Of a DNA stretch of 64,000 bases, positions 1 to 13,429 are shown one piece after another. Under the pieces are notes generated by a model. It worked only from the letters and a program-made list of their open reading frames with translations, did not search any database and was not told the DNA's origin. The DNA comes from Brachypodius melanocephalos (lineage: Eukaryota > Chordata > Aves > Passeriformes > Pycnonotidae). The position numbers were made by a program, and so were the translations under genes. The number at the start of each line of letters is the position of its first letter. Position 1 is the first letter of the stretch. Location of the stretch: assembly GCA_013398615.1 (NCBI GenBank), contig VZSR01001685.1, forward strand, positions 975,763 through 1,039,762, in the 5' to 3' direction.

Positions 1-463
1 TTCTACAATGCAAAGCCAAACACCCAAAAGCCAGAAGCTACCACAAATAATAGATATTTTGTCCTCAGTCAGTCCCTCGGTACACATACAATGTCTAATC
101 ATGTTTTACTTTCATACAATTTTCTGAGCATCCTTGTCTCATTCAGGATGCCTTTCATATTCTATATTGTTTCTGCACAACGTTTTTATCTTCATTATTC
201 AGTGTGTGGTCATATGTCTTGTTTGTTGAATATTATTCAAACTCTTCCTTGAAGGCAGAACTAATTTCTTTGTATGCTTCTAAAGTATTTATCACTGATA
301 TTACACCTTGGCATGAACAAATCCCCTGCTTTTTACAGTACACCTGGAAAACAAATTTTTCCTTTATACAGGAAAAAGAAAAGCTCAGATGCACCAGTTA
401 ATTTGGAGCTCCCATTGTGACAGATATTTTTATACCATGTAACATTATATGGCATTTCATTTA
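1..463. other. Unassigned AT-rich sequence
   Basis: I see no gene, RNA gene or recognisable repeat here. The short open frames have no protein-like features. Confidence 0.5.
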
Positions 464-585
464 TTAAAAAAAAAAAAAAAAAAAAACAAAAACAAAAAAA
501 AACCAAACAAAAAAACAAAACAAAAAAAAACAAACAAAAAACAAACAAAAAACAAACAAACAAACAAAAAACCCAAAAAAACCAA
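464..585. repeat. A-rich low-complexity tract
   Basis: A run of about 20 A passes into irregular CAAA and CAAAA units on the plus strand. The minus-strand open frame across it is a Phe/Cys/Leu-rich artefact of the repeat. It could be the tail of an old retroposon, but no element body is recognisable upstream. Confidence 0.85.
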
Positions 586-997
586 AGTGATTGCATTTTT
601 CCATTACTGCCCACACTTTTGACACATCCAGTCCTCAGACTCTAAGGGAGGACAGATAGATTGGTGACCTTTAAGAAGTTTGATCAACATGACCTTCCCA
701 TAACCATGGGATTTAATGGAATTTAGAAGGACAGTATATTTCCACATAGCACCATTTAAGGGTCTAGGTGTAAGATTTTCTATATCTCTTCCACCTCTGC
801 CCTTCCTCATCTTCTTCACAAATTTCTGAACAAGCAAAGCAGTATTTTTTCCATTGAATATGGTTTTCATATTGCAAAATAAACTACATATGAAAGAAGC
901 TGAATTGTTGCAGAATCTCAAATCCAACACTTTTTGAGACTGAAAAGGTTTGTTATCATAGTTCTTGCTGATTAGCGAGCAAAGATGGATTGAGAAA
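586..997. other. Unassigned sequence
   Basis: No gene or repeat could be identified between the A-rich tract and the CR1 tail. Confidence 0.5.
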
Positions 998-1127
998 CCA
1001 CAGAATCACAGAAATATTGAGTCCATAAAGACTTCTTTACATCATTGTCCAGCTCCCTTGTTCAGGTAGGGTCAGCTACAGCAGATCACTCAGGACTGTG
1101 TCCAGTGGTGTTTTAAATATCTCACAA
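998..1127 (-). mobile_element. CR1 LINE 3' fragment
   Basis: The plus strand reads CCACAGAATCACAGAAATA, followed by a degraded CAGGTAGGGTCAGCTACAGC and CAGGACTGTGTCCAGTGGTG. This is the reverse complement of the 3' untranslated end of avian CR1. The element therefore lies on the minus strand with its 3' end near 998 and is severely 5'-truncated, as is usual for CR1. Divergence from the remembered consensus is high, so it is an old copy. Edges are approximate. Confidence 0.75.
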
Positions 1128-4100
1128 TATAATACACAGATATAAATAAGGAATGTAAAGTCTTTCAGTACTAATAACTGCTAATAACAGAAGAACAAAA
1201 TGTGATATTCTGGAAGAGAACCTCTTAAGGTTCTATACCATCTGCTCCTCCTCCTTGCCAAAATTGGGGTGTTGTCCTTGCTTTCTCCATCATCTTTTTG
1301 TTATATTATATAGCTGAGGACTGTACTGCAGAACAAAATTAATTTCAGTCATTGCAGACTGAGTCAGACTTAGAACAGTCTGGGTTGACTAGAACTTTCA
1401 TGGTACATAGCAATCAGTTGCTCAGACGCAGTCTGATACTCTTGGTCCTATGTGCTGCCATCATGGTCTTTATTTTAAAATATATTTGCAGATTTTCGAT
1501 TTAAAGGACCTGAAACAGCCATGCAGCTGTGATGCTGCTGCCAGTCCCGTTTATTAGCATGGCTCCAGGTGTTCCTTTTAAGTTCTCAGGCATACCCAAG
1601 CATACATGGATGAGAACAGTGCAGAACAAGACAGACTATGTTGGGACACTAAGCTTGTCAAAAGATCATTCTGACATGTAGTGATTAAAGTAGATCCTAG
1701 AACAAAGATATTCCCCCTGTGTCTGGGAAGAAATTAATGAATTTACCTGAGAAGTGAGCAATTACTACGGACTCATGCTATATGACCAAGAGGAAACCAG
1801 GACAAAGAGCTAAAAGAGATTAAAAAATGACTGTTGGGTACACTTTCTGTTTCCTTGACAAATGATTTCCAGTTTCTTCATAATATCCAGATCCACATTC
1901 CCCTTACTTCTGGCCAAGTCAGTAAATATTTCTCGCAATATATTATAGGCTCAAACACACTTTCAAATCTACATTTTGTAGGATTCTTTCCCAGACAATT
2001 CCAAAACTTCTGTCAAATTCCTTGTGCTATGCAGGTACAATTTTATGAGACCTGGTTTCATTATCAAAATCTTCAGTCAAAGAGTTTTTATTTCATTGTT
2101 AATAGTTAAGAACAAACGTGTCTGTCTCCTGAACTTGGCTCTGGTAGCTTTCTCCCTCAGTAGTTCTTAGTACCAAATAGAGAAACAGTATTTCTTCTGA
2201 TAGAGGGATCCAGCTCAGGTCAGAAAGTGGAGCACATGAGGTGCGGACAGGGTCTTTAGGGAATGTAAGAGACTAAGAAACTGCTGCTGAAATATGCAGA
2301 GGGGAATTGTTCAAAAGGTGGAACCTGGCACCATATGGTCAGATGTTTCCACAGATGTCAGCAAACCAAATCTGTCACAAAGGATAGTTTCATGCCCCAA
2401 AGGACTTATGTGTTAGCACTATCCAGTGAAACCTTCTGGAACTTTATAATATTGACAAAAGGCATCTTTTCTCAGATTTTCTTTCACGTGTGGCTGAAGT
2501 CTATCCAGAAGGAGCAGATACTATACATGATAAAAAGATTTTTCTGAGACTGATATCCAATCACTTAAATATAGATGATGACTGAAGAAACTCTAAGCAA
2601 CTGAGAACATTTTTTATGCAATGTCAATCATCTTGTCACTGTCACTAGATACATTTAATTTAGTCATCATGGGACCAGCTTCAACTGAGTTTTTACTTCT
2701 CTTAAAATGGCAAAGCAACTCAAGTACCATATTTTAATAATAATTTCATATTGTTAAAAGAGTTAAATCAAAACACACTGAGAATGTGTCAAGATAAGGT
2801 TTTGTGTTCCACCAATGGTCCTACAAAACATATTTTTTATAGATTTTATTCATCAATACTGCTGCTAGAGATGTTTTTTTCACTTATGAATAGAACTGCA
2901 TAGCAGGATTAAATGTTTGAAATTCTACAAAACACATGCTTGCATCTTTTGGAACTTTATAGTTGTCTCAGTCACTACACTCATATCATGAGTTTTATTT
3001 AATAAAAATAGCCTTTTACAGATAGAAAGAGTTAGACCACTGGTTTTTCTTTTGCTTCTTCCTGCTCTGATCATATTTCTAATCTGTTTCCTGGAGATGT
3101 TTTTTTCTCTTCACTTAACCCATGCCTTTGGAGTAAGGAGATGACAAAAGATAGTTTTGCTTTGCAAGAGAAGTAATTTGTCTTTAGTTACTTATAGTGA
3201 ATAGCAGTGTAGTATTAGATATGTTGGATAAATTAGAATGATCAATAGCACTGTTGAAGGGAGTTGTCTTTGTTAATAAATAAAGTATCATTTTTAGGCA
3301 TTCACTGATAATGAAGCTGAGCAGCTAAACTAGAGACATTTTTCCAGCTTGTCGTAACCACAGGTCAGAAGATTCTTAATCACTGCAAGTACCAGCTGTC
3401 CATGCTGCCTGGGAGAAGATTCTGAGTCTTGAATGTAATGGTATTCATTTTCAGTCAAGCAGAAGCAGCTTTTTGAGAGGCAGGGATGGAGCCAATATCT
3501 TAACTCATTACAGATTGCATTGCACTATACCATATTGCCAGTGCTTTTGCTAAGGACCTGGGGGTATGGGAGAGCATGACTCATTGACAAAATTCTAGCA
3601 ACATCTGCCTTGACTTACAGACTGTGTATAAAAAACAGTGTTACTTTAACAGTCTGGAATTGATCAACTGGAAAAGTAAAGTCTGCACTAATAGGTCATT
3701 TGTGCCACGATATAATGAATTGTAACACTTTTCTGTGTTATAAATATTTTAATAATTGGTACAGCAGCTAGTAACAATAGTAAAGTATGAATCATTACTT
3801 GAAAAATGAAGTTTATTAGTGTACTGATGTACAGTGAATTGTTTAATGAACAGCTTATTTACCTTCTTTATTATTAAATCAAAATCATATTTTGATATTA
3901 AATCAAGATTGATGAAGACACTATTTCTTCCTCTGGTGAGATTAGTCTTCTATATAGTTGAAAAAAAATGCTTCCCTGTGTTGACACAATGAAGTTCTGT
4001 TTCAGGGACACATTTTTCACAGTCTTTCTGAGTTCTACATGTTTTCTTGCCTCCACTTACTTTTCTCTGGCTAAGAAGTTGCCTTATCTTTTGATTCCAC

Positions 4101-6851
4101 TCATTGGCAGAAAATAAAGAATGTAAGCTCTTAGCCAAGTTTTCCAAGGTATCCCACATTGTTAACTGTGAATGTTGTTTTCATGAACCATTAATGACAA
4201 TTTTATAACACTACAGAATCCTGAAGAAGTATGAATGGGGAGGGGGAAAATAACCCCAAAAAACAGAAGATAAAATCATAATACAGTGCTGTCCTTTAGG
4301 AAGGGGTAAATAAGATTTGTGAACAGTTAGATTATAGAAGTATTATGCAGAACCTTGGCTGAGAATTGAAGGAAGATGCAATTAATGTTATTTAACCAAG
4401 TCTATACTTGTTAGATTAATTTAATTTGAGAAGACTAATAAAACAGCCAACAAATTGAATAATGAAAAAGGTAAAATCAATAGTACTTGGGCTTCCATCT
4501 TCCCAGACAATGCTTTTCAGACATCATCATTGTACTACATGATTTACCACACATCAAGTGATTTAAAAAAAACAACTTAAAATCAATTAGTGGGCCTGGT
4601 TAAAATTCTTTCAGCACATATATTTCACAGAATCACTGATGTTTCTTTACTTTTGTTAGCAATTTTTGTTACACAAAATTAATAATAGAGATTTAGTCTT
4701 ACAATATTTTTGATATAGATAACAAAAGAGCATGCTAGAATTAGTTTGCATATTTTATGTAGGCAAACACAGGCTTAAAAAACACAGTGTCAAAGTAAAA
4801 AATATATGGGAATTATAAAGGTTAGGATACTTATGACACACTTACTAGAATTTACTTTGGAATTTATAAAGGATTATGCCAAGTTGACATTTTTAAAATC
4901 AAGACTGGATATTTTTGAATATTTGCTTGACTGAAATTACTGAAGCTTATGCAGACATTTAGAAGAATCTCATAGTATGTGTTTTGCAGATCAGTGAGAT
5001 CACAGTATTTCTGCCTGGTGTTATTTAATAAGAATTTCCATAAAGAAATATTACAGCATCTCCAGTTTACAAAAATGAAACCAGAGAAAGAATAACAAAA
5101 GGTCTCTATATTTCAATAAAAAGTTCACCCCACATCCCCTGTTTATCCATAAATTAACTTAGCAGACTGTTCACTTTCTTTGCCACCTTTTTCATAATTA
5201 AGGTTTGGTTTCCAGAACACTTTCTAAGCAACTATCTATACTTGTCTGTTGAGACTCGTTTCTGCCCTTCTATAGATAGAGCAGAATATGAAGAATCCTT
5301 TACACAGCACTGATAAACACAGAAAGGTATAACAGATTTTTTGCCTGGATTTATAAATACTTTACATTTTTATATTAGGATTTCTGGAGTGTGGATTTTA
5401 AAACTGAGCATTTTTATCACTGGCTATAAAAAGGAATCCCAAAGTGTTCAACTGTTTATTTTGAAGAAGATCAACAACATTATCTGCACAATGAAGCAAA
5501 TTCACCTACTACACCAAAAATTTATTACACAGTATTTATGTTTTACTAGGCCAGAGAAGAGAACTAAACTTTGTCATCTCAGCTAGGCTAGAGATAAAAA
5601 CATTGTTAGTTTTCTCATATAGTGCCTAAACATTAAATATATAAAACTTCTGAAAATAATACTAATGTCATGAAAGCAATTCAAATTAGCTACCACTTTA
5701 AACTTTGAATATAGCATTGCAATAGAAACTCAAGAATTTTTTTAAGGTATTTTTTATTATGGTAATATATCATTACTTAAAGTTTCACCAAGGGCACAAA
5801 GCGCCTGAACTATTGCAAATTATTATTAACAAATAGTGGTGAATTATTATTTATCATTCTATGAAATTCTGCTTTTATCTTCTCAGCAAGATGACCTAAA
5901 CACGCTAGTATTCACTTAGTTAATAACTTTCTAGTATTTTCTTTTCTGTTTTCTTAAGTTGCATATCTACCAAATTATTGAAATCCTAATGTGAAACTAT
6001 TAGCTCCCAAATATTATTTCCAACACTCATATAAAGTCTTTATCTTCCATCTTTCTTCCCTTTGTATAAAATGCCACATCCTTCTGAATAAGAATACTAC
6101 AATATGAACATTCAAAAAAGCACATTAAACAGTTATTACTATTAAAACTTGCTTTTTTTGAATGAGCTTAATGTATATGTAAAACAAAGACCCCTAACAG
6201 AGGGTTTATGTAAAAGACATTGACTTTTAGTTCCCTCCAAGGAATTATTAACTGTCAAGAGTGGCCTCAGCACTGAGATTTTAATCAGCCCCTTCTTTTA
6301 TATGGTCAAGTAGAAGACAACATTTTTAATTGAAAATGTTTAGTTGTCACCAAAACTGTATGGGTAGGAGCTTAACATTTTACAGCCATGAGTTGCTTAC
6401 TAGAGAGTTATGTAGAGATCATTCTCAGTGTAAACAAACAAACAAAAAGGCATTTATATAGTAGTAGAAGGTAAATTACTTTTCCACACAGTAAATTAGT
6501 AGACAGTCTCTTACTTAAAGAGAGACTAGAATGATTAGACCCCAGCTTTGCAGGCAGACTTCAAGTGGACACTGACTCCAAGGAGCCAGCCTGCTTTGTT
6601 GTGTGACATGAGGCATATTGTGAATACAAAACCTTGTCTATTGCTCTTTCTGAGGGGAACAGAGAATCAGTTAAAGGAAGAAAAGAGACACAGAAGAAGC
6701 ATCGAATTTTCCTTGCTCTCACCCATTTAATAGCATTCAAGTATAAATTGTAGAGTACAGGAACCAGCTGGAGGAAGCTGTAACTGCTTATCAGTTTTTA
6801 GTATTTTTTACTGTACCATATGTAATTAGGAGTTGCTATTTTCTTTATCAT
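1128..6851. other. Unassigned intergenic or intronic DNA
   Basis: This 5.7-kb stretch is AT-rich and without long open frames. I could not recognise any repeat family, RNA gene or exon in it. Short conserved non-coding elements could be present but cannot be told apart by eye. Confidence 0.45.
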
Positions 6852-6857
6852 CCAAGC
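6852..6857. repeat. Left target-site duplication of solo LTR
   Basis: CCAAGC immediately precedes the LTR and is repeated exactly at 7108-7113. Confidence 0.8.
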
Positions 6858-7107
6858 TGTAGGAGAATAGATTGGGGGATATTAGGAATGGGGCTCATCT
6901 CTAATGTGGTGCAGCTGTGTGAGGAAGGTGACCAGCACTTAAGGAAAAGAAGCACAGAATGCTGATTTGTATTGATCAATCACAGAAGAGTAAAAGGGCA
7001 CACAGGTGTTGAGAATGTGAGAACCAGGATATAAAAAGTTGTATTGGGGAATAATAAAGTGCTGATGCTTGAAACCATTCTTGGTGTCAGTTGTGTGTCC
7101 TATGTCA
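6858..7107 (+). mobile_element. Solo LTR, 250 bp, ERVK-like
   Basis: The element begins TGTAGGAGAA and ends CTATGTCA, the TG…CA ends expected of a retroviral LTR. It is flanked on both sides by the same 6-bp word, CCAAGC (6852-6857 and 7108-7113), a target-site duplication. Inside are a TATA-like ATATAAAAAG at about 7029 and an AATAAA poly(A) signal at 7053-7058, in the order expected for U3-R-U5. No internal retroviral sequence is present, so it is a solo LTR left by recombination between two LTRs. A 6-bp duplication and short length fit avian class II (ERVK or alpharetrovirus-like) elements. A second, inverted copy lies at 11339-11601. Confidence 0.85.
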
Positions 7108-7113
7108 CCAAGC
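7108..7113. repeat. Right target-site duplication of solo LTR
   Basis: CCAAGC immediately follows the LTR end and is identical to 6852-6857. Confidence 0.8.
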
Positions 7114-9916
7114 TGTATGTTTCACTCTTGCTTTTTTATCTATCCTATCTGCTTCTCAAGGACACTCTATCCTCTACATCCCATCTACTTTTAATTCTTT
7201 TTTTGCTATGATTCACCTGTTAGGTGATTGGTTTTTTTTTTTCAAATATGTGCTATGTCTACCATTGTCTCAGACCTTTTCTACACAGGAAAGATGAAGG
7301 AAAAGAGAAGATAGTCCTGCTCCTGGGAATGATGTAGCATTCATGGTTAGCTCTGACTTCTTCACTTACTGGGTGATTTTACAAAATTGCAAAGTGTAGA
7401 GAGGAAAAAAAAAATCCCATCCCAGTGACCTCTTACCAATCTATTCTTTTAGTCTTCTGCTGTGATAAGATGCATCAAATTAATTTTCAAAAGAAAAGGA
7501 AAGACATGAGGACTATAAGGATGTAGAAGACTAATCAATTTCTGAAAATGCATATATAAAGGTGGGGTTAAGATATATGGCCTTTATAGGTTGAGCAATT
7601 TACACTTACACTGGATCTTAAATGCTAAAATTATGATTAACATGGAGGGCCTATTTGTAGTCTTATTGTAGGACTTATTAGTTAACTTAGCACCCTGTGT
7701 CCTTCAGCTTCCTGAAGATACTTATTTGAAGGAGAAATAATCTATAGAAAAATGATGGACCTAGGAAAGAAAAAGACCTGTTTGTTAGTATATTTTTTTT
7801 ATTGTTGTTTCAGTAGCCATAGCCATGCTTTTGTACTCTTTAATCCCATCTTTAAGGAACACAAAAGTCTGATGTCCCATTTTTTTTGTTTATATCTTCC
7901 TCATACACCCTAGTTTCAGATCTATATTTCTAAGTCCATTATTCTCCAAAATTAAAGTTAATTTTCTCCTGGGTCACAGATCAAGTTACAGAATTCTTTA
8001 ATCAGCTAAAAATGGATTTTAATAGAGGAACATATCAAGTTTAGTTGCTAATTATAATGAATAAGCACAAAATCTGATAGCAAAGGTGAAAAAATCAAGT
8101 TCAGTACACACATCTATAGTTTGAATTCTGCCTACATTTTGTTGTTGACTACTTCGTCATCAATGTTGTTTGCTTTTTTCAGCTAAGTAGCCCATTCTCT
8201 ATGTTTTTTCTGCCTGACTAATGCACATATCTAAGGAAAAAGGGAGTCTCTTCTCTAGCAAGTAGTGAAAACTCATGGAACTAAAGACATATATATGGAA
8301 AAATGTTAACTTTTTTAGAGTAATTTATTGTCAGTAAAAATGTTATTATAAAGCCATATCTGAAAAATCAGATTCCCTTTAAATTTTCAGTGATCAAATC
8401 TAGTTTTAACTAATTTTTTAGTTCATCCCTTTGGAGGCTTTAAAGAAAGTACATAAACCAAAAGAAAAATCTGTCAACTACCATTGCTGCTGAAATTCAA
8501 ACTCATGACGAACAGTAGAACAAATAAGTACTGTCATGTTTTTGTTTCCTGCATGACAAACATGAACAAACATATGTTGGGCATTAATATGTCAGTTAAA
8601 ATATTTGTTGAAAAACAAGTCTAAACAGTGTTTTACTGATTGAGCACAACCCCATTTGCAGTTAGATCATAGAGTGAGAATGGATTTAAGGCTAACTTAG
8701 CCTTACAAACGCACCTGAGAGATTTTAAAGTCAAAATTACTTATCCTTTCTAAAGTACCTTATCAAAAATAGATGTCAAAGCAACTTTATTAACCTTGAC
8801 TAAGTTGCCAATTTTTCACATCGCAAAGTTTAATACCTCATTAAAAATCCAGTCCCCTCCCACCTCAGTAGTAAATCATCCAAACCTCTATCTGTATCCA
8901 TCACCAAAGCTGCTAACTCACCAAAACTAACCACACATTACTCTTCTTTTACTAAATTAATAAAAAAAGTTAATGAAATTTTAAGTTATAACCCTCAGGT
9001 ATGAGAAATGTGAATATCGCAATTTAGACATACATAAGCTAAATAATTTTTTCCCCATTTTTTCTCCATCATAAATATTTCAGTTGAAGAGCAAATGAGC
9101 CTTCCCTGTTACTGTTTAAAAGCCCAGCTTGTGTCATATACTTTATGTTCTGGTCTCCAGCCCACACCAGCTGAAAAGGCAATGCCAGTCCAGCAGAGTT
9201 CTCATCAGCACACAATTTCTTATGCAGGAACTGAGGTGTTAAATCTGGATGTTATCGCACTCTCTTTTAATTAGCTATGTCACATGTCTTATGAGGTCTC
9301 AATCACCTTAAGCCTTAGGGAAAGATAGCAAAAGGAGGAGACAGGCATCTGGATTTCTTTGCATTTATGCTTTTAATTCCTGTTAGGTTTCAATGAATCC
9401 TTCATCTATACTAGAATCAATGAGAAATTTATAGCTTTCTCAGCTTGGGGAAGATGAAGGTATTTCTTTTTTCTCCTAGAAGTTTGCTTGCAACATTCCT
9501 TACTTGTGTTTAAACATGCAAATTTGATGGTCAATCCTTATTTACTGTTCTGTTTGCTCTAGTGTTCCCCGTGTTTGATGTTCTATTTTGCATTGATATA
9601 ACTTTGTTCAGATAATTCTGCAGAATTATCTATGATCTAAGCAATGTTTCCAGTTGTGTCCTTAGCACCATTTTTGCAGGACAAAAAATAATTTATAGTC
9701 TGAGGAGAACCTTGTTTTTTTGATTAATTTGACAAGATATAACTTAAATTCCAAATTTTTTAAGATGACTCAAGTCTATTTTGTTCTATTTAGGTTCTGA
9801 TGCTAGACCAGAAATACACATGATATATACATGACACCAATAATTCTCTTCTTGATACTTTCAAGTAGTTTCAAAGTATTACTTTAATGTGAGAGTTTTC
9901 TGTCAATAAACATCCT

Positions 9917-9982
9917 CAAAAAAAAACCCCAACAAACTAAAATCCCCAAAACTTAAGGGAAAAAAAATGAAAAAAACCAAAT
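9917..9982. repeat. A-rich low-complexity patch
   Basis: Runs of A broken by CCCC and by AAACC-type units. Simple sequence only. Confidence 0.7.
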
Positions 9983-10937
9983 TATGCTGTATTATTTATA
10001 CGTCATGTTTCTTATCACAGAACCTATTGTACATCAACCTTTGTCCTGATTAACCACAGATTATAGAAGAAGCTGTATATTTTTTAGCATGCTTTTGCAC
10101 CTCCCAGATTGTTTTATTTCAGAAGTATCAAATTGCATTTCACACATCTGAAGTCATTTCAAGCAGAGGAAAAAATTAGCCCTTTCCATAACTTCCTTTG
10201 GAATATTTGCTGTAACTGTCCTCAGCTTTATAAGAAGGAGGAAACATTTCCTAATGCCAAGAAAAATGAAATGAATGTCTTATATGGTTTCCTTTAGCTT
10301 AGTTTTTCATTATTATAGTAAAGTTATGAAAGTGATTAATTTATTCTAGCCAATTATCGTAATGAAGTAATAGAAATTTGAAAATGAGAGAGGGCACAAA
10401 TTCCTTGTGTATTTTTTTTGTTGGTTGTGGCTCTTTTGTTTTCTGGAAATATTTTTTAATACCTCTTCAATACAGGTATAACTAGCACAATTGTTGTGTT
10501 TCATTTACAGCAACTATCCATTAATCATTCATCTTTTCAGAATTCCCACTATAAATACCTTTTTTTGGCTTCAAGAGTCCTTAAGACAGGCCTTTACTAC
10601 AACGAGTTTTTTTAATATCATTCTTATCATTATCAGTTTTATGTTATCTTTTTTTAAGCATTCAGTCTTCAAGTTAATTGGTTGCAAAGTAACTTCAAAT
10701 GAAAGAGTTTTCTCTTAGTATTTCTTCCTCCCTTCACTTCCTTACAAGTTTACCTTCAAGACATATTGGAAATTGAATTCATTATAAGAAATCAGATTAA
10801 ATTTGACCACCATGATGTGTGTAAACTGCAAATGGCATTTCTACATTTCCCTGCCTTTAAAGTTTGTTTGAAGTCATGTCGAAAACAGATCTGAGCTGAT
10901 TTGCTCAGGTATGCTCACAATCACTTGAAAATTCAGC

Positions 10938-10953
10938 TTTTTTTTTTGCTTTT

Positions 10954-10984
<31 letters not shown>

Positions 10985-10990
10985 TTTTTG
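10938..10990. repeat. T-rich low-complexity patch
   Basis: Poly-T is interrupted by single C or G residues, a pyrimidine-rich tract of about 50 bp. Confidence 0.8.
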
Positions 10991-11338
10991 TTTTAAGATT
11001 TAAATTTAAGGGATTAGGTAATAAAGGGAAATGTAAAGGCATTCAACTCGCTCCAAACTTAATGTAAAGTAGTAACATGTTGAAGTAATGAAATATTTCC
11101 TTTTCCACTGGCTTTTGAAAAGTAGCTCTGCAGAAGGGATAAATTTTGTGGAAGTTCATCTGTTGGATGGAGCATAAGACACGAGATTTTCAGATATCAT
11201 TTACGTGTAATGCAGTGTTTTTTGCAGTCAATAAATATGAGCTGGTATGCTTGCAAAGACACAGCAGGGAGAATACCATAATAGTACTATTTATAACTAT
11301 GGACACTGTGACCCTGGTCAGGTTTAGAATGAGGTTTT

Positions 11339-11601
11339 TGACAGAGGACACACAGATGACACTGAGAATGGTTTCAAGCATTAGCATTTTATTAGTCTCA
11401 GTACAACATTTTATACCCTTTTTCCTTATGTATAATGCTTGACTGCCCTTTTACTCTTTTGTGATTGGTCAATGAATATCAGCATTCCCTCCCTGTTCCT
11501 TTTCTTTTGATGGTAGTTACCTGTCTTACACAGCTGTATCTTATCAGGGGTGAGATAGCCTGCAGCACTATCTCTATTCTTTTACAATCCATTCTTCCAC
11601 A
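11339..11601 (-). mobile_element. Solo LTR, second copy of the 6858 family
   Basis: Read on the minus strand, this starts TGTGGAAGAATGG and ends CTCTGTCA. It aligns along its length with the LTR at 6858-7107. Shared blocks include GAATGCTGAT, CAATCACA, AGAGTAAAAGGGCA and TGCTTGAAACCATTCT. Minus-strand signals are GGTATAAAA (plus 11409-11417) and AATAAA (plus 11388-11393). The flanks show only a weak duplication (GGTTTT against AGTTTG), so insertion is probably older, or the ends have drifted. Many substitutions separate the two copies. Confidence 0.78.
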
Positions 11602-11660
11602 AGTTTGATAGAATTTATGGACATCCAAGGCATATTTTCTTGGGCATGTAGATAGGAGCA

Positions 11661-11855
11661 TAAAATCAGAATGGTTTGGGTTGAAAGAAACCTTCAAACA
11701 CCATTCAGTCCAACCCTTTTGCCATTTTTCACTGGATCCAGTTGCTCATAACCCCATCCAACCTCAATTTGAACACTTCCAACAATGACACATCCACAAG
11801 TTTTCTGCACAATCTGATACAGTGTCTCACTACACTCATCCTAAAATATTTCTAG
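11661..11855 (-). mobile_element. CR1 LINE 3' fragment
   Basis: The plus strand contains AGAATGGTTTGGGTTGAAAG, then CAGTCCAACCC, CCCCATCCAACCT, GAACACTTCCAA and ACATCCACAAG. These are the well-known reverse-strand blocks of the avian CR1 3' region. It is a 5'-truncated minus-strand copy starting about 60 bp after the LTR at 11339-11601. The distal edge is soft because the sequence fades into unrelated DNA near 11855. Confidence 0.88.
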
Positions 11856-13429
11856 AGAATTGTCCTGTACATAATCATATCTCTGCTATGGCCAGCATAC
11901 TGAGCTCCAAGAACAAACAAAAACTGAGACTAAGCAATGTTATATTAACAAAATTGAAAAACACAAATGGAGTAATACAATAGTCTAATGCAACATTAGG
12001 TTTTCAGCAAAAATTTAAAGATCAACAATAGATTTTTTGATAGAAATAAATCACTCCATTAAAAGACAATAAATCTTTATGAAAATGTTTCTTATACTAC
12101 TGCCTACAATATCACACAAGTGAAATATTTCAGGGCTTTTTCATAAGAGGTCATGTACCAAGAATTTTTTTTAAAAAAATGCAATATTTCTATGAATGGA
12201 AATAAGATTTTTGCAAGGAAGATTAAGTATTCCAGAATTTTCTGACTGTATAAAACTATTCACAGGCAGATGTTTTATGAGCTTGCATCAGATCATCAAG
12301 TTTATGGTAGACCATATCCTGAAAAGAGTACCTCTAAATTGCACTAAAATCAATATGCAATTCTACCATCAACGGGAAGGCTTTATGTACCTAGTGAATG
12401 AGTACTATTGATTTGATTTTAATTCAAATACAAATGTCCTTATTTAACCTTATATATAGGTTATTTACATTAGTATTTTTCAAATTTTTATTGCCTGTTT
12501 AATTTTGATGGTAAGTTTTATGGACAGTGCAAAACTGTAATTATTGTTTCAGGGCAGGCCTAGTGGCTTTAACTGAAGTCAAGTATTCCATTGCAGGAAT
12601 GTAGGAACATTTGCTAAGAAGCAACTACTACACTGAATATGGGTGTTAAACTCTTTATTGGCAGGTGAAGACAATTAAAGTAAGCCTGTGTCATCCTTTA
12701 ATTTTACCTTCCAAGGTTGTTGAGACCAGGACGTAAAAATCTCCAAGAAAACAGAAAAATGTAGCTTAACAAAAAGCCAAAAATTGTTCACCTTCATAAA
12801 CAATATCCAGTAACACTACACTTTCACTTAGATATCACTGACCATGAAAATGAAACTCCTAGTCAGCAATTAACAATCAAGGGCATTGTTCTTAATATAG
12901 GCTGAAATAAAACGCAATGTTCAAGGCAACTTGCTTTCTTGGATCAGAGAGCAGCACTACTTTCTCCATAGTTCATGGACTTTCCTCATCATCCCATATC
13001 AAAAACTTAATCAGGCAGATTCAGCTCAGTTCCAACTAGTCACTCTATCTTTGTTCTCTATCTTCTTTGTTCTCTAACTATCATGGTAAAAATAAAAATA
13101 AACTTGGAGCTCAGTCACATGTAAATTCTAGGAGGGCAGAATTCAGAAAAGGATTTGTATTACAATTTGACTCTTGAAAACCCAGTGTTCAGAAATGTGA
13201 CTTCATGTGGGACAGAGAGCTCTGAAAGTAGAGAGGCATTACTGGGTAGAAAAAAGCCCAACATTTAGATAGTTACTTGGATCAATTAAATAGCTCTTGC
13301 TACATGGATATATAGCTCAGCTTCTCTGGAAAAGAAAAGGCTGTTGTATGACTTCTCTCTGCCATATTTTGTTGCAAGAGTAGTTCATGTTTAAAAAAGT
13401 ATGGGATAGTCACACACAGATTTGTGTTG
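11856..13429. other. Unassigned sequence
   Basis: AT-rich DNA with no recognisable gene, RNA or repeat. The segment near 12540-12720 is somewhat more complex but unassigned. Confidence 0.45.

Larger units (their letters stand above)
7114..11338. other. Unassigned AT-rich sequence
   Basis: No gene or element was recognised. It contains an A-rich patch (about 9917-9982) and a T-rich patch (about 10938-10990), listed separately. The segment around 9110-9300 is a little more GC-rich and complex, but I cannot assign it. Confidence 0.45.

Noticed and set aside
333..614. Phe/Cys-rich ORF on the minus strand
   Set aside because: It is the antisense translation of the A-rich tract.
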